The position numbers were made by a program, and so were the translations under genes. Under the pieces are notes generated by a model, which saw nothing but the letters and a program-made list of their open reading frames with translations, ran no database searches and was not told the origin of the DNA. A stretch of 64,000 bases of DNA from an uncultured Dyadobacter sp. (GTDB lineage Bacteria; Bacteroidota; Bacteroidia; Cytophagales; Spirosomataceae). The stretch is taken from assembly GCF_946482605.1 (NCBI RefSeq), contig NZ_CAMLSE010000003.1, forward strand, positions 380,545 through 444,544, read 5' to 3'. The stretch's first letter is position 1, and every line of letters starts with the position of its first letter. Below are positions 18,413 to 27,862 of this stretch, piece by piece.

Positions 18413-20227
18413 TTAATACCCGGTGTTTTGTGGAAAAGCAGGTCCGTCCACAACTCTATCGATCTGTGACTGAGGAATCGGCCGGAGCATATTAAAATCC
18501 TTCACAAAAGGGGCCGCTTCCTGGTTCCATTCCTTCACACGCCTCACGAGCGACCGTGTGCGTACGAGATCGTGCCACCGCTGCCACTCCCCGAAAAATT
18601 CCCGGCTGCGCTCATCGAGGATAAAATCGAGGGTAACATCCGCACCGGTAATGGTCATGGCTGCTACGGCGGCCGCATTCTGCGCGGTGGTGTTGCTTTT
18701 CCGGAATGCGGCGCGGTGCCGCACGACATTGATCAGGTTTGCGGCCTTTGCTGCATCGCCCGCCTTGAAATGAGCCTCCGCACCGGTCATGTAAACGTCC
18801 GAAAAGCGGTACAGAACGCAGGGCCTCGTGGAAGGGTCATTGAAATTGGCACCCCGGCTGGGGTCCATGAATTTCTTTAAAGCCGGGAAAATACCGTTAT
18901 TCCAAAGACTGGGCGGCACCACAATGCCCTTGAATGGCCTGGTTCCGACAAACTGCGGCGCACCGGGAACTTCATAATCCGGCAGCCACACCGCAGTGTC
19001 CGAGCCTGCCACGGTGGTATAGCCGATTCCCCGGCTGTTGTTGGCCGCATTGGCGGCATTGGTGATGGATGTATTGGAAATGTAAACAGTGTAAAACGAA
19101 TTGGCAAACCGCGAATCGACATTCCGGTTGGTAAATGCCTGGTCCAGAAAATAGTTCTTGCCCGCATGCGGACCGGTAGCCAGCTTGTCGGAATTGGGGC
19201 GCATCCGGATATAGGGTCGACCGTAATACGAGTCGCGGATCATGCCCGAAGTACCGCTGTTGACGAACCCGCCCGCCGCGCTTTTAATGGAGTTGATGCC
19301 GCTGTTGTTCGGGTAGTTCCAATTGGTAAACCATGGGCTGAGGTTTTGCGCCGCGCCACCTCCCGCTGCGCCTCCCACGCTGTAATATCCATATTTCGGA
19401 TCGAGCACGTGATCGCTCACGAACATCGTTTCCTTACCGTAGTCATTGGCGGGCACGAATGCATCGCCGTAATCCTGCCAAAGATCCAGGCCGTAAGCCG
19501 ATTTGCCGGCGATGATCTCGTCGCACAACGTCGCTGCCTTCGTAAAGTCGGCGGCGGTATTGTTCAGCCAGCCGCGGGTCAGATAGGCTTTCGCCAGCAA
19601 AAACTGCGCAACAGGCTTGGTTGCGGCCTTGCCCAGGAATGGTGCCGTGGGCTGATTGGGCAGATCGGCCGCCGCCTCGGTAAGGTCCTTGATGATCAAT
19701 TCATAAACCGCCGCCGCGGGCTGGCGCGATGCAGCCTGGGAGGGAACCGTGATGAACTCGGTATGCAAAGGCACGTCACCCCAGGTTTGCACCAGATAGA
19801 AATACCAGAATGCCCTCAAAAATTTGGCTTGCGCCAGATATTGCTTCCGGGTGGCGTCGGGAAGCTCGATGGTCTGCCCGTATTGAAGCACGCCGTTCAG
19901 GGTATTGATGTCCTGAAAAGCGATACCCCAGGCCGATCCGAAGTTACTGCCGTTCAATCCATTGTAAGTATAGGGTATCGGCGTACCCGCACTGAGCCCC
20001 TGGATGAATTCGTCGGTACCGGCTTGCATTTCAACCGTAAACCCTTCGGTTCCCCATTGACTGCGTATATCATTGTAGACCCCGGCAATGCCGCCCAGCA
20101 CGCCCGACGGGCTGTTAAAATAGGAAGGAACGATCTGGGATTGCGGATGTTCTTCGAGTACTTTTTCACATCCCGAGCCGATCAGGACAACCAGGCTCGC
20201 GGTGAACAGGTTCTTTATAGCTTTCAT
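18413..20227 (-). CDS. susD: SusD/RagB family outer-membrane glycan-binding lipoprotein (locus 2)
   Basis: 604 residues. Lipoprotein signal with lipobox cysteine C20 (VLIGSGCEK). SusD-like N-terminal TPR region to about residue 290 and RagB/SusD C-terminal domain thereafter, with the usual LDFILDERSREFFGEWQRW motif near the C-terminus and a final IPQSQIDRV. It forms the surface lid of the SusC transporter encoded 7 bp upstream and is followed at 22 bp by GH43. Substrate is inferred from GH43 to be an arabinose- or xylose-containing glycan. Confidence 0.94.
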   Translation of the reverse strand: MKAIKNLFTASLVVLIGSGCEKVLEEHPQSQIVPSYFNSPSGVLGGIAGVYNDIRSQWGTEGFTVEMQAGTDEFIQGLSAGTPIPYTYNGLNGSNFGSAWGIAFQDINTLNGVLQYGQTIELPDATRKQYLAQAKFLRAFWYFYLVQTWGDVPLHTEFITVPSQAASRQPAAAVYELIIKDLTEAAADLPNQPTAPFLGKAATKPVAQFLLAKAYLTRGWLNNTAADFTKAATLCDEIIAGKSAYGLDLWQDYGDAFVPANDYGKETMFVSDHVLDPKYGYYSVGGAAGGGAAQNLSPWFTNWNYPNNSGINSIKSAAGGFVNSGTSGMIRDSYYGRPYIRMRPNSDKLATGPHAGKNYFLDQAFTNRNVDSRFANSFYTVYISNTSITNAANAANNSRGIGYTTVAGSDTAVWLPDYEVPGAPQFVGTRPFKGIVVPPSLWNNGIFPALKKFMDPSRGANFNDPSTRPCVLYRFSDVYMTGAEAHFKAGDAAKAANLINVVRHRAAFRKSNTTAQNAAAVAAMTITGADVTLDFILDERSREFFGEWQRWHDLVRTRSLVRRVKEWNQEAAPFVKDFNMLRPIPQSQIDRVVDGPAFPQNTGY

Positions 20228-20234
20228 AGTCGGA

Positions 20235-23200
20235 TTAGAATTTGAGGTTTACACCCACGGTAAATTGTCTCACCGGCGGATTATTGAGGTTTACGGCAAT
20301 CTGACGCTCGGGAGCACCACGTTCGCTGGCGCCTTGCGGGTTGAGCGTTGACTGGCCGCTGGCATAGCTGTTTCCTTCCGGGTCGACAGCCAGGTTGTCC
20401 CTTACCAAAGGCGAATAAATGATGAATGGGTTGGTCAGGTTGACATAGATCCTCGCCGAAGTAGCACCGATCTTTTTGACCAGGTCGCTCGCAAATGTGT
20501 AGCCCAGGTTAATGCTCCTGCATTTGATGAACGAACCGTCATAATAACCCAGCGTCGAACCGAAATTGGCCACAGCGCTGCTGGCGTCGGGAGCGGGGAA
20601 TGCGTTGGTCGGATTGGTGTCGGTCCAGTAATCCACTTTCATCTGGTTCACACGGCTTTGGTTAAAGAATGCAAACCCACCCGATCCTGTCGAGTTACCG
20701 GTCAGGTAAGGGACGAGCACCTTCATACCCATGCGTGCATAGGTAACAATGGAGGCGTCAAAATTCCCGAAACTGAAACGGTTGGTAAGTCCTCCCTCCC
20801 ATTTAGGCTGAAAATTACCCAGGATCTGCCGGTCGCCCGCATCGATTTTGCCATCCGCATTCAAATCTTCCACCCGGATCTGCCCCGGGAATTGTACAGG
20901 AGAGGTCTGCTTGGCAAGGGTTCCGTTCTCCGCGTCGCTGAGCTGCCATATCCCCAGCTTTTTGTAATCATAAATCACTGATAGCGGCTGCCCCACAAAC
21001 CATCCGGCACCCAGATTAGCCTTTTCTGCCGGTGTAGTCAACTGCGTGATCTTTTCGCGGTTGAAAAAATAGGTCGCATCCACACTCCAGTTAAATTCTT
21101 TCGGCTTTCGGGCGATCTCGAAAGTGACGGCTACTTCCAGCCCCTTCCCTTCCGTCCTCCCCAGGTTTTTCAAGGTCGAACCGGCCCCATTGCTCGGCGG
21201 CAGCGGAACAGACAGGAGAATGTCCTTCGTTTTCTGATGGTACCAGTCCACCGAACCGGTGACGCGGTTGTTGAGGAAGCCAAAGTCGATGCCGATATCC
21301 ACCTGCGATGTCGATTGCCAGCTCAGGTTGCTGGCCGGGAGGCTGGTAACCGTATAGGCCAGCTGCTGCCCTGCCGTACCCGTTCCGAAGTTGTAATATC
21401 CTGCCGATAATGCACCCAGCGTTGAATAGGCGCCCACATTCCTGTTCCCGGATATGCCCCAGCCCCCGCGCAGTTTGAGGTTGGAAACGAAGCCGACGGT
21501 TTTCATAAATCCTTCCTCGGCAACATTCCAGCCCAGGCCGATAGCCGGGTAATTGAAATACTGGTTGCCCGGAGACAGCGTGGATGAACCATCGCGCCGC
21601 AAAGTCAATGTCAGCAAGTAGCGGTCGGCGTAGCTGTAATTAAGCCTTCCCATGTACGATAGCAAGCCGGTTTCCGAAAACGAGTTCCCAAAGTCCGAAT
21701 TCGCAACCGGCTGGCCTGACGCGAGCGAGAAGTTCGAGGTTTTAATGTAGTCTGCCGGCACGCCCGTCACGGTAAAGCGGCTGCCCAGGGAATGGTTTTT
21801 AGTGTATTCATAAAGTGCGGTGAAGCCTAATTTATGTTTATCTGCAAAGGTCTTGTCGAAATACAGCAAGTGTTGCAGGTTCACATCCCAGTATTCCGTG
21901 TTGCTGATCTCCGCCGTGGACGACGATTGAACGGTGGCTGAGTTGAAGTAGGTCAGTGGCCCATTATAGCCATTGTAGTTGGACTGACTGAAATTCAAAC
22001 CCGCATTGAACCGGTATTTCAAGCCCGGCAGGATATTCACTTCGGCATACAGACTGTTGAAAGTCCTCAGCGAACGGGTGCGACCCAGAAACGAATCCTT
22101 TTTGGTCAGCATCGTGAGCGGGCTTACACCGGCCGCGTCGATGGAGCCTTCAGAGGGGAACGTGTTCACGGTGCCATCGGGGTTGTAAGGCGACGCGAGC
22201 GGTGTGAGGCGCACCAGCCCACCCGGTACACCTCCCCCGCCGGGCGTGTTCTGGTAGGTCATGGTGTTCAGCGTATTCAGCCCGATCCGGATGTTTTTTC
22301 CAATTTTCTGGTCAAGGGTCGCGCGGAGATTGAAACGCTGAAAATTCTGATTGGGGATGATACCTGTCTCATTAAAATACCCCAAACCGAGCGAGTACTG
22401 CGTATTTTCGACACCACCCTGCATGCCAAGCTGATGATTAGACATAAAGCCTGGCTTGTAAATCAGATCCTGCCAGTCGGTGGATACCCCGTTATCGAGC
22501 GCTTCCTGTTCTTTGGGCGTGAGCAGATAGCCGGATGTACCGGGGCTCGTGCGGTTGTACTTGGCTGCATCCGCCTTGAATTGGGCATATTCCGGGCCAT
22601 TCATGACGTTGAATTTACCCATGATCCGCGTTTCTCCGTGATAGCCATCGTAGCTGAATACCGGTTTGCCTACTTTCCCCCTCTTGGTCGTAACCAGGAT
22701 CACGCCGCCAGCACCGCGCGAACCGTAGATCGCCGTCGCCGAAGCATCCTTCAACACTTCTAGGCTGAGGATATCGTCGGGGTTAATGTCGTTCAGGCCG
22801 CCGAATGGTATCCCGTCGACCACCACGAGCGGGCCGTCCAATCCATCGCTCGATCCTGAACTGGTGGTAAGCGTCCTGTTTCCCCTGATCCTGATCTGTC
22901 CCTGCGAACCGGGCGTGCTTCCGTTACTGATAATGGACACGCCTGCCGCACGGCCTTTGAGCTGACTGATGAGGTTCGGTGCCGGAACTTCCTTCAATGT
23001 TGATTCGCTCACCGAAACCACCGAGCCGGTCACATCCCGCTTGCGTTGGGTCCCGTAACCGACCACCACGACCTCTTCCAGCACCTTGTGATCAGGAACC
23101 AGCGACACATTGATCGTTTTCTGGTTGCCTACCAGCACTTCCCTGGAAACATAACCTACCAGCGAGAACACCAATACGGTAGGCTCGCTGTCGGGAACCG

Positions 23201-23510
23201 TAATTTTGAAATTGCCTTCCCCGTCGGCGATGGTGCCGCGTGTAGTCGACTTGATCAGGATACTGGTGCCGGGGAGCGCGTCGCCTCCCTCCCCGGTGAC
23301 CTTTCCGGTAATTTCGACTTCCGCCACATCCGCGACGTAACGCGAGGCGGCAACAAGGTGCGGACTGTGGGCGAAACTAACCGGACCCACCGCCACGGCC
23401 AACAGCATGGGCAATGCAACGGTCCGGAAGGCATTCAGCCGGTTTCTGTCATTCAGTAAAAAGTAGCGCATAGGCTTACAGGGTTTTTGTTGAAAGTTTT
23501 TATTTGTCAT
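20235..23510 (-). CDS. susC: SusC/RagA TonB-dependent transporter without STN domain (locus 2)
   Basis: 1091 residues. The signal peptide probably starts at the internal ATG at 23471 (MRYFLLNDRNRLNAFR); the earlier ATG at 23510 is kept as the longest start. A CarboxypepD_reg-like domain covers about 67-150 and the plug starts near 155 with LEEVVVVGYGTQRKRDVTGS. The barrel runs to GVNLKF. Unlike the locus 1 SusC it has no STN domain, which fits control by the divergent HTCS gene instead of FecI/FecR. It is followed 7 bp later by susD. Confidence 0.94.
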   Translation of the reverse strand: MTNKNFQQKPCKPMRYFLLNDRNRLNAFRTVALPMLLAVAVGPVSFAHSPHLVAASRYVADVAEVEITGKVTGEGGDALPGTSILIKSTTRGTIADGEGNFKITVPDSEPTVLVFSLVGYVSREVLVGNQKTINVSLVPDHKVLEEVVVVGYGTQRKRDVTGSVVSVSESTLKEVPAPNLISQLKGRAAGVSIISNGSTPGSQGQIRIRGNRTLTTSSGSSDGLDGPLVVVDGIPFGGLNDINPDDILSLEVLKDASATAIYGSRGAGGVILVTTKRGKVGKPVFSYDGYHGETRIMGKFNVMNGPEYAQFKADAAKYNRTSPGTSGYLLTPKEQEALDNGVSTDWQDLIYKPGFMSNHQLGMQGGVENTQYSLGLGYFNETGIIPNQNFQRFNLRATLDQKIGKNIRIGLNTLNTMTYQNTPGGGGVPGGLVRLTPLASPYNPDGTVNTFPSEGSIDAAGVSPLTMLTKKDSFLGRTRSLRTFNSLYAEVNILPGLKYRFNAGLNFSQSNYNGYNGPLTYFNSATVQSSSTAEISNTEYWDVNLQHLLYFDKTFADKHKLGFTALYEYTKNHSLGSRFTVTGVPADYIKTSNFSLASGQPVANSDFGNSFSETGLLSYMGRLNYSYADRYLLTLTLRRDGSSTLSPGNQYFNYPAIGLGWNVAEEGFMKTVGFVSNLKLRGGWGISGNRNVGAYSTLGALSAGYYNFGTGTAGQQLAYTVTSLPASNLSWQSTSQVDIGIDFGFLNNRVTGSVDWYHQKTKDILLSVPLPPSNGAGSTLKNLGRTEGKGLEVAVTFEIARKPKEFNWSVDATYFFNREKITQLTTPAEKANLGAGWFVGQPLSVIYDYKKLGIWQLSDAENGTLAKQTSPVQFPGQIRVEDLNADGKIDAGDRQILGNFQPKWEGGLTNRFSFGNFDASIVTYARMGMKVLVPYLTGNSTGSGGFAFFNQSRVNQMKVDYWTDTNPTNAFPAPDASSAVANFGSTLGYYDGSFIKCRSINLGYTFASDLVKKIGATSARIYVNLTNPFIIYSPLVRDNLAVDPEGNSYASGQSTLNPQGASERGAPERQIAVNLNNPPVRQFTVGVNLKF

Positions 23511-23568
23511 TTTGACATTATATTTTTAGAACATAACTTTCCGTAGATTATATTTAAATAATTGCTGA

Positions 23569-23576
23569 CAAAAGTA
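23569..23576 (-). promoter_or_regulatory. Candidate -7 element of the susC (locus 2) promoter
   Basis: TACTTTTG on the minus strand matches the Bacteroidota -7 consensus TAnnTTTG exactly, 58 bp before the 23510 start. I see no TTG or TTTG at the expected 19-21-bp distance upstream, which would fit a promoter that depends on an activator such as the adjacent HTCS. Confidence 0.45.
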
Positions 23577-23701
23577 GTGCAGCTGCAAGGTCGCCCGTGA
23601 GCACGTTTGTTCAAATTATGGAGACAAATGTTCAAAACAGGGCGGAAAGAGACGGATTCGAAGACAAAGTTGTACGAAACAGATGCACCCGACGGAATGA
23701 A

Positions 23702-26700
23702 ATGCGGTTCTGTCGTCTCATTAAAAAACAAGTCACTCCCAGGTTAAACTTGAAACAATACCGAGTACTCCGCTTCCTGAAAACCCTGCTTCCGATGGTG
23801 TTGATCATCGCGAACGGGCTGGTCTTAGCCCAAAGCGAACCACCCCGGTTTACGGCGATCACTTCCATGGACGGGCTATCATCCAGCACCGTCACTGCGA
23901 TTTTAAAGGACCGGTACGGCCTGATCTGGTTCGCGACAGACGATGGGCTCAACAAATTTGACGGAACGGGCTTCACCGTGTACCGGCATAACAAGAAAGA
24001 TTCTACCTCCCTGAAATCAAACGACATCTCCGCCCTCTATGAAGACCGCGGCGGCCGGATATGGGTCGGCACGATCATGGGGTCCCTGCATGTATACGAC
24101 CGCAGAAGGGACTCGTTCCGGCGGATCAAAACCTATCACAGCATTAATTCGATTTGCGAGGACGAAACGGGCAGCATATGGGCAGGCACCACACAAGGGC
24201 TTGTCATGATCGATCCCCGGACACATATCGTAACCACGCTCAATGCCGGCAACCGCATACCGGTACAGCTCGCACGAGAGCACGTGCACCGGGTGTTCCG
24301 CGATCGCAGCAAACAAATGTGGGTAGGTACCCAAAGCGGCCTTTTCAGGTTACTGTCCGGCCAAAAGCGTTTTGTTCCCGTCGATTTCTCCGGTGGGCAA
24401 GCGGGGTCGGGAGGAGGCCATTTCGTAACGGCGATTGCCGAAGACAGCACCGGACGCATGTGGGTCGGTACGCAGAACGGCCTGCATGTGCTTTCGGAGG
24501 GAAAATGGGTACGAAGTTTTAGTTACCAACGCGGGGACATCCACTCGATCAGCAGCAATATGATCTTTGCGATTGGCGCTCAGAGCCGTTCGGAAGTCTG
24601 GATCTGTACCGACGGCGGGCTGAATATCATGAATACCGGCACGGGCCGCGTGGCCCGTCTTGCACCCGACCCACGCACACAATTCAGTATAACGAACAAG
24701 TCTATACGCAGCATACTCATCGACCCGGCAGGCATTTGCTGGCTGGGAACCTATAAGGGAGGCGTCAATAAATATGACCGGAATCTGACACTCTTCGGGC
24801 TGAAACGATGCGATCCTTACGACCCCTATGGCCTCAATGCACCGTTTGTGACCTCCTTTGCCGAGGACCCGAATGGCGATATTTTCGTCGGAACCGATGA
24901 CGGCGGGCTCAACCTTTACCATCGCAAGACCAATCTTTTCAGCAAATACACCATTAATCCAAAAAACAAGGCGGCCTCTTCCGGCCTTGCCGTGCTTTCG
25001 CTGGCACTCACTGCTCCGGATGCATTGTGGATCGGGACGTTTCAGGACGGGCTTTTCAGGCTTAACCCGGCGACGGGCGGGTATGAACAATTCACACAGG
25101 GGCCGGAGCCCTCTTCACTGGGTAATAACAACATTTTCGCCCTTTGTAAAGACAGTAAGGGGAAGCTTTGGATCGGTACAAACGGCGGAGGCGTCAACAT
25201 TTTTCACCCCGACACCCGGCAATTTGAACGGCTTTTCAGCGCCGGCACTGCCCTTCGCAACCGCATTATCCCCTTGAATGCCTACATCCGCGCGATTGTG
25301 GAAGACCGGCACGGGAAATTCTGGATCGGCTCCCATGGCACAGGCATCGCTGTTTTCGACCCCGAAAAGCGGATATCCGTACTGCTGGACAGGGAAAATG
25401 CAGACCTGCCAAGCAACAATGTGCTTTCCATCCTGGAAGACAGCCAGGGGAACATCTGGGCAGGCACAGGCGGTGAAGGTTTGGCATTATTTGACCCACA
25501 GAAACAGACATTTACGACCTACGGGGTAAAGGAGGGGCTTTCGAGCGGGATGATCAATAAAGTACTGGAAGATGCGCAGGGACGTATTTGGGTGAGCACC
25601 AATGAAGGGATCAGTTGTTTTGACCTAAAAAGAAAGAAATTCACCAACTATACAGCCTATAACGGATTGCAAAACAACACTTTTGCATTAGGAGCCGGCC
25701 TTCGTACTTCGGACCATATGCTGTTTTTCGGCGGCATTGCCGGCTTCAATTATTTCGACACCCGGGGCCTTAAAAAAAGTCCGGGCCGGACGCCGGTAAT
25801 CCTGAAAGAACTGAAAGTCGGGAACCGGACGATCACTTCCGTCGACTCCAACATGATCGACGCCGACATTGCCATCGCCCGATCGATCCGGCTGGATTAC
25901 AAGCAGAACTTCTCCCTGGGATTTGCCGCCCTGAACTATACTAATCCGAAACAGACCACCTACCGCTACCGACTCGTGGGACTTCAGACGGAATGGCACC
26001 AGGCCGGGCAGGGTACTTCGGCGAGCTACACTAACCTCAGCCCGGGCGATTACCGTTTCGAGGTGCAAGCCAGCAGCGACGACACCAACTGGGGCTCGGC
26101 TACATCCGTCGCGGTGATCGTCAAACCACCCTTTTACCTGACGATCTATGCCTATGTTTTCTATGTACTCGCTCCCATTGCCGTGGTATTTCTGATGCGC
26201 CGCCGGGGGATTCGCAAATTGAACCGGAAATTCAGCGAGGAGCAGGCCCGGAGGGAAACCGAGCGTGCGCAGGAGCTCGACAGAATGAAGATCAAGTTCC
26301 TTACCAACCTCAGTCACGAATTCCGTACGCCTATTTCGCTGATCCTGGCACCGATCGAGAACCTGCTTAGCCAGCAGCCCTCCTATCAGCCGCAGATCAT
26401 GGCGATCAGGCGCAATGCGAAACGACTCCTCAACCTCGTGGATCAGATACTGGATTTCAGGAATTTGCAGGATCAGGAATTAAAGGCTGATTTACAAACA
26501 AACGACATCGTTCCATTCATACGCGATGCCTGCGACTCGTTCAGCGACCTGTCACAGCGAAAGCGCATCCGATTCACATTCGATAGTGCGGTCGAACACC
26601 TGCTGATCGATTTTGACAGCGACAAAATGGAGCGGATCCTTTTCAATCTGCTCTCCAATGCATTCAAGTTTACCCCGGAAGGTGGGGAGGTAGCACTTCG

Positions 26701-27862
26701 GTTAAGCTGCGGGACCGACCATACACAACACAATTGGCTCTATATCCAAATCTCCGACAACGGGATCGGCATTGCGAAGGAGCACCATGAGAAGATCTTT
26801 GACCGCTTCTTCCAGGACGAGGCCGATACCACCATACTTAACCAGGGCAGCGGGATCGGTCTGTCGATCGTAAAAGAATTTGTGCAAATGCACGGCGGGT
26901 TTATTACCGTAAGCAGCGCCCCGGGCCAGGGTAGCGTTTTTACGGTTGGTCTTCCCTGCCGGGAGATGGCATTCAATCCCGTGGAGATCAATCCCGCTCC
27001 TTTTACAGATATACCCGGGCCGGAAACCGTCGCGACAGAAAAAACGCCACAAACGGATCCTGATGAAACCTCAAAGATCCTGATCGTGGAGGACAATGCG
27101 GAGTTCCGGCATTATCTCAAAGAAAACCTGGACGCGCATTACCGCGTACTGGAAGCCTGCAATGGCAAAGAAGGATGGCAAAAAGTACTGAGCCATCACC
27201 CGGACCTGATCGTGAGCGACATCGCTATGCCCGAAATGGACGGGCTCACACTCAGCCAGAAGATCAAGTCGGATAAGCGGACGAGCCACATTCCGATCAT
27301 CCTCCTCACCGCATCGGGCGGCGAAGAGCAGCAGCTCAAAGGATTGAATTCGGGAGCAAACGATTACCTGACCAAACCGTTTAACTTTGAAATACTGAAT
27401 GTTAAAATCAATAATTTACTGCTGCTCAACAGGCTTCTGAAAGATGTGTATTCAAGACAGATACAGGTTTCGGGCGGCGATGCGGAAGTCGAATCCGGCG
27501 ATGTCAGGCTGCTCAGGGACGTTCTCTCCTATATCGACGACAACCTGAACTCGACACAGCTCAGCGTCGAGAACCTGGCGAAGCATGTCGGAATGAGCCG
27601 GGGGACGCTGTATACCAGGGTACTGGAAATGAGCGGCCAGACCCCGATCGAGTTCATCCGCTCGATCAAGCTGGAAAAAGCAGCTATACTCCTCGAAAAA
27701 AGCGACATGAACGTCTCGCAGATTTCATACACGGCCGGATTTGCCACACCCAATTATTTTACAAAGTCCTTCAAAGCGAGGTTCAACATGCTGCCTTCGG
27801 AGTATAAGGCCATGAAGCGAAAGCCTCTTCGGGAGACGAAAACCGGCGTGCCGGTCAGCTGA
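23702..27862 (+). CDS. Hybrid two-component system (HTCS) sensor-regulator
   Basis: About 1386 residues from the ATG at 23702; the frame is open from 23597, so the start is uncertain. A signal/anchor helix (FLKTLLPMVLIIANGLVLAQS) precedes a periplasmic beta-propeller of many Reg_prop repeats (pattern D..G.IWVGT..GL). Nucleotide positions: Y_Y_Y domain about 25905-26130, membrane helix 26135-26200, HisKA 26280-26480 with NLSHEFRTP, HATPase 26590-26955, receiver 27075-27430 with phospho-acceptor D in DIAMPEMDG, AraC-type HTH 27530-27810. All HTCS modules are present in one chain. Such proteins bind a specific oligosaccharide in the periplasm and activate a neighbouring SusCD operon; here that is the divergent locus 2. 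The 3' end overlaps the convergent kinase gene by 8 bp. Confidence 0.95.
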   Translation: MRFCRLIKKQVTPRLNLKQYRVLRFLKTLLPMVLIIANGLVLAQSEPPRFTAITSMDGLSSSTVTAILKDRYGLIWFATDDGLNKFDGTGFTVYRHNKKDSTSLKSNDISALYEDRGGRIWVGTIMGSLHVYDRRRDSFRRIKTYHSINSICEDETGSIWAGTTQGLVMIDPRTHIVTTLNAGNRIPVQLAREHVHRVFRDRSKQMWVGTQSGLFRLLSGQKRFVPVDFSGGQAGSGGGHFVTAIAEDSTGRMWVGTQNGLHVLSEGKWVRSFSYQRGDIHSISSNMIFAIGAQSRSEVWICTDGGLNIMNTGTGRVARLAPDPRTQFSITNKSIRSILIDPAGICWLGTYKGGVNKYDRNLTLFGLKRCDPYDPYGLNAPFVTSFAEDPNGDIFVGTDDGGLNLYHRKTNLFSKYTINPKNKAASSGLAVLSLALTAPDALWIGTFQDGLFRLNPATGGYEQFTQGPEPSSLGNNNIFALCKDSKGKLWIGTNGGGVNIFHPDTRQFERLFSAGTALRNRIIPLNAYIRAIVEDRHGKFWIGSHGTGIAVFDPEKRISVLLDRENADLPSNNVLSILEDSQGNIWAGTGGEGLALFDPQKQTFTTYGVKEGLSSGMINKVLEDAQGRIWVSTNEGISCFDLKRKKFTNYTAYNGLQNNTFALGAGLRTSDHMLFFGGIAGFNYFDTRGLKKSPGRTPVILKELKVGNRTITSVDSNMIDADIAIARSIRLDYKQNFSLGFAALNYTNPKQTTYRYRLVGLQTEWHQAGQGTSASYTNLSPGDYRFEVQASSDDTNWGSATSVAVIVKPPFYLTIYAYVFYVLAPIAVVFLMRRRGIRKLNRKFSEEQARRETERAQELDRMKIKFLTNLSHEFRTPISLILAPIENLLSQQPSYQPQIMAIRRNAKRLLNLVDQILDFRNLQDQELKADLQTNDIVPFIRDACDSFSDLSQRKRIRFTFDSAVEHLLIDFDSDKMERILFNLLSNAFKFTPEGGEVALRLSCGTDHTQHNWLYIQISDNGIGIAKEHHEKIFDRFFQDEADTTILNQGSGIGLSIVKEFVQMHGGFITVSSAPGQGSVFTVGLPCREMAFNPVEINPAPFTDIPGPETVATEKTPQTDPDETSKILIVEDNAEFRHYLKENLDAHYRVLEACNGKEGWQKVLSHHPDLIVSDIAMPEMDGLTLSQKIKSDKRTSHIPIILLTASGGEEQQLKGLNSGANDYLTKPFNFEILNVKINNLLLLNRLLKDVYSRQIQVSGGDAEVESGDVRLLRDVLSYIDDNLNSTQLSVENLAKHVGMSRGTLYTRVLEMSGQTPIEFIRSIKLEKAAILLEKSDMNVSQISYTAGFATPNYFTKSFKARFNMLPSEYKAMKRKPLRETKTGVPVS

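Noticed and set aside
19166..20245. 359-codon plus-strand open frame
   Set aside because: Antisense to locus 2 susD; composition is not protein-like.
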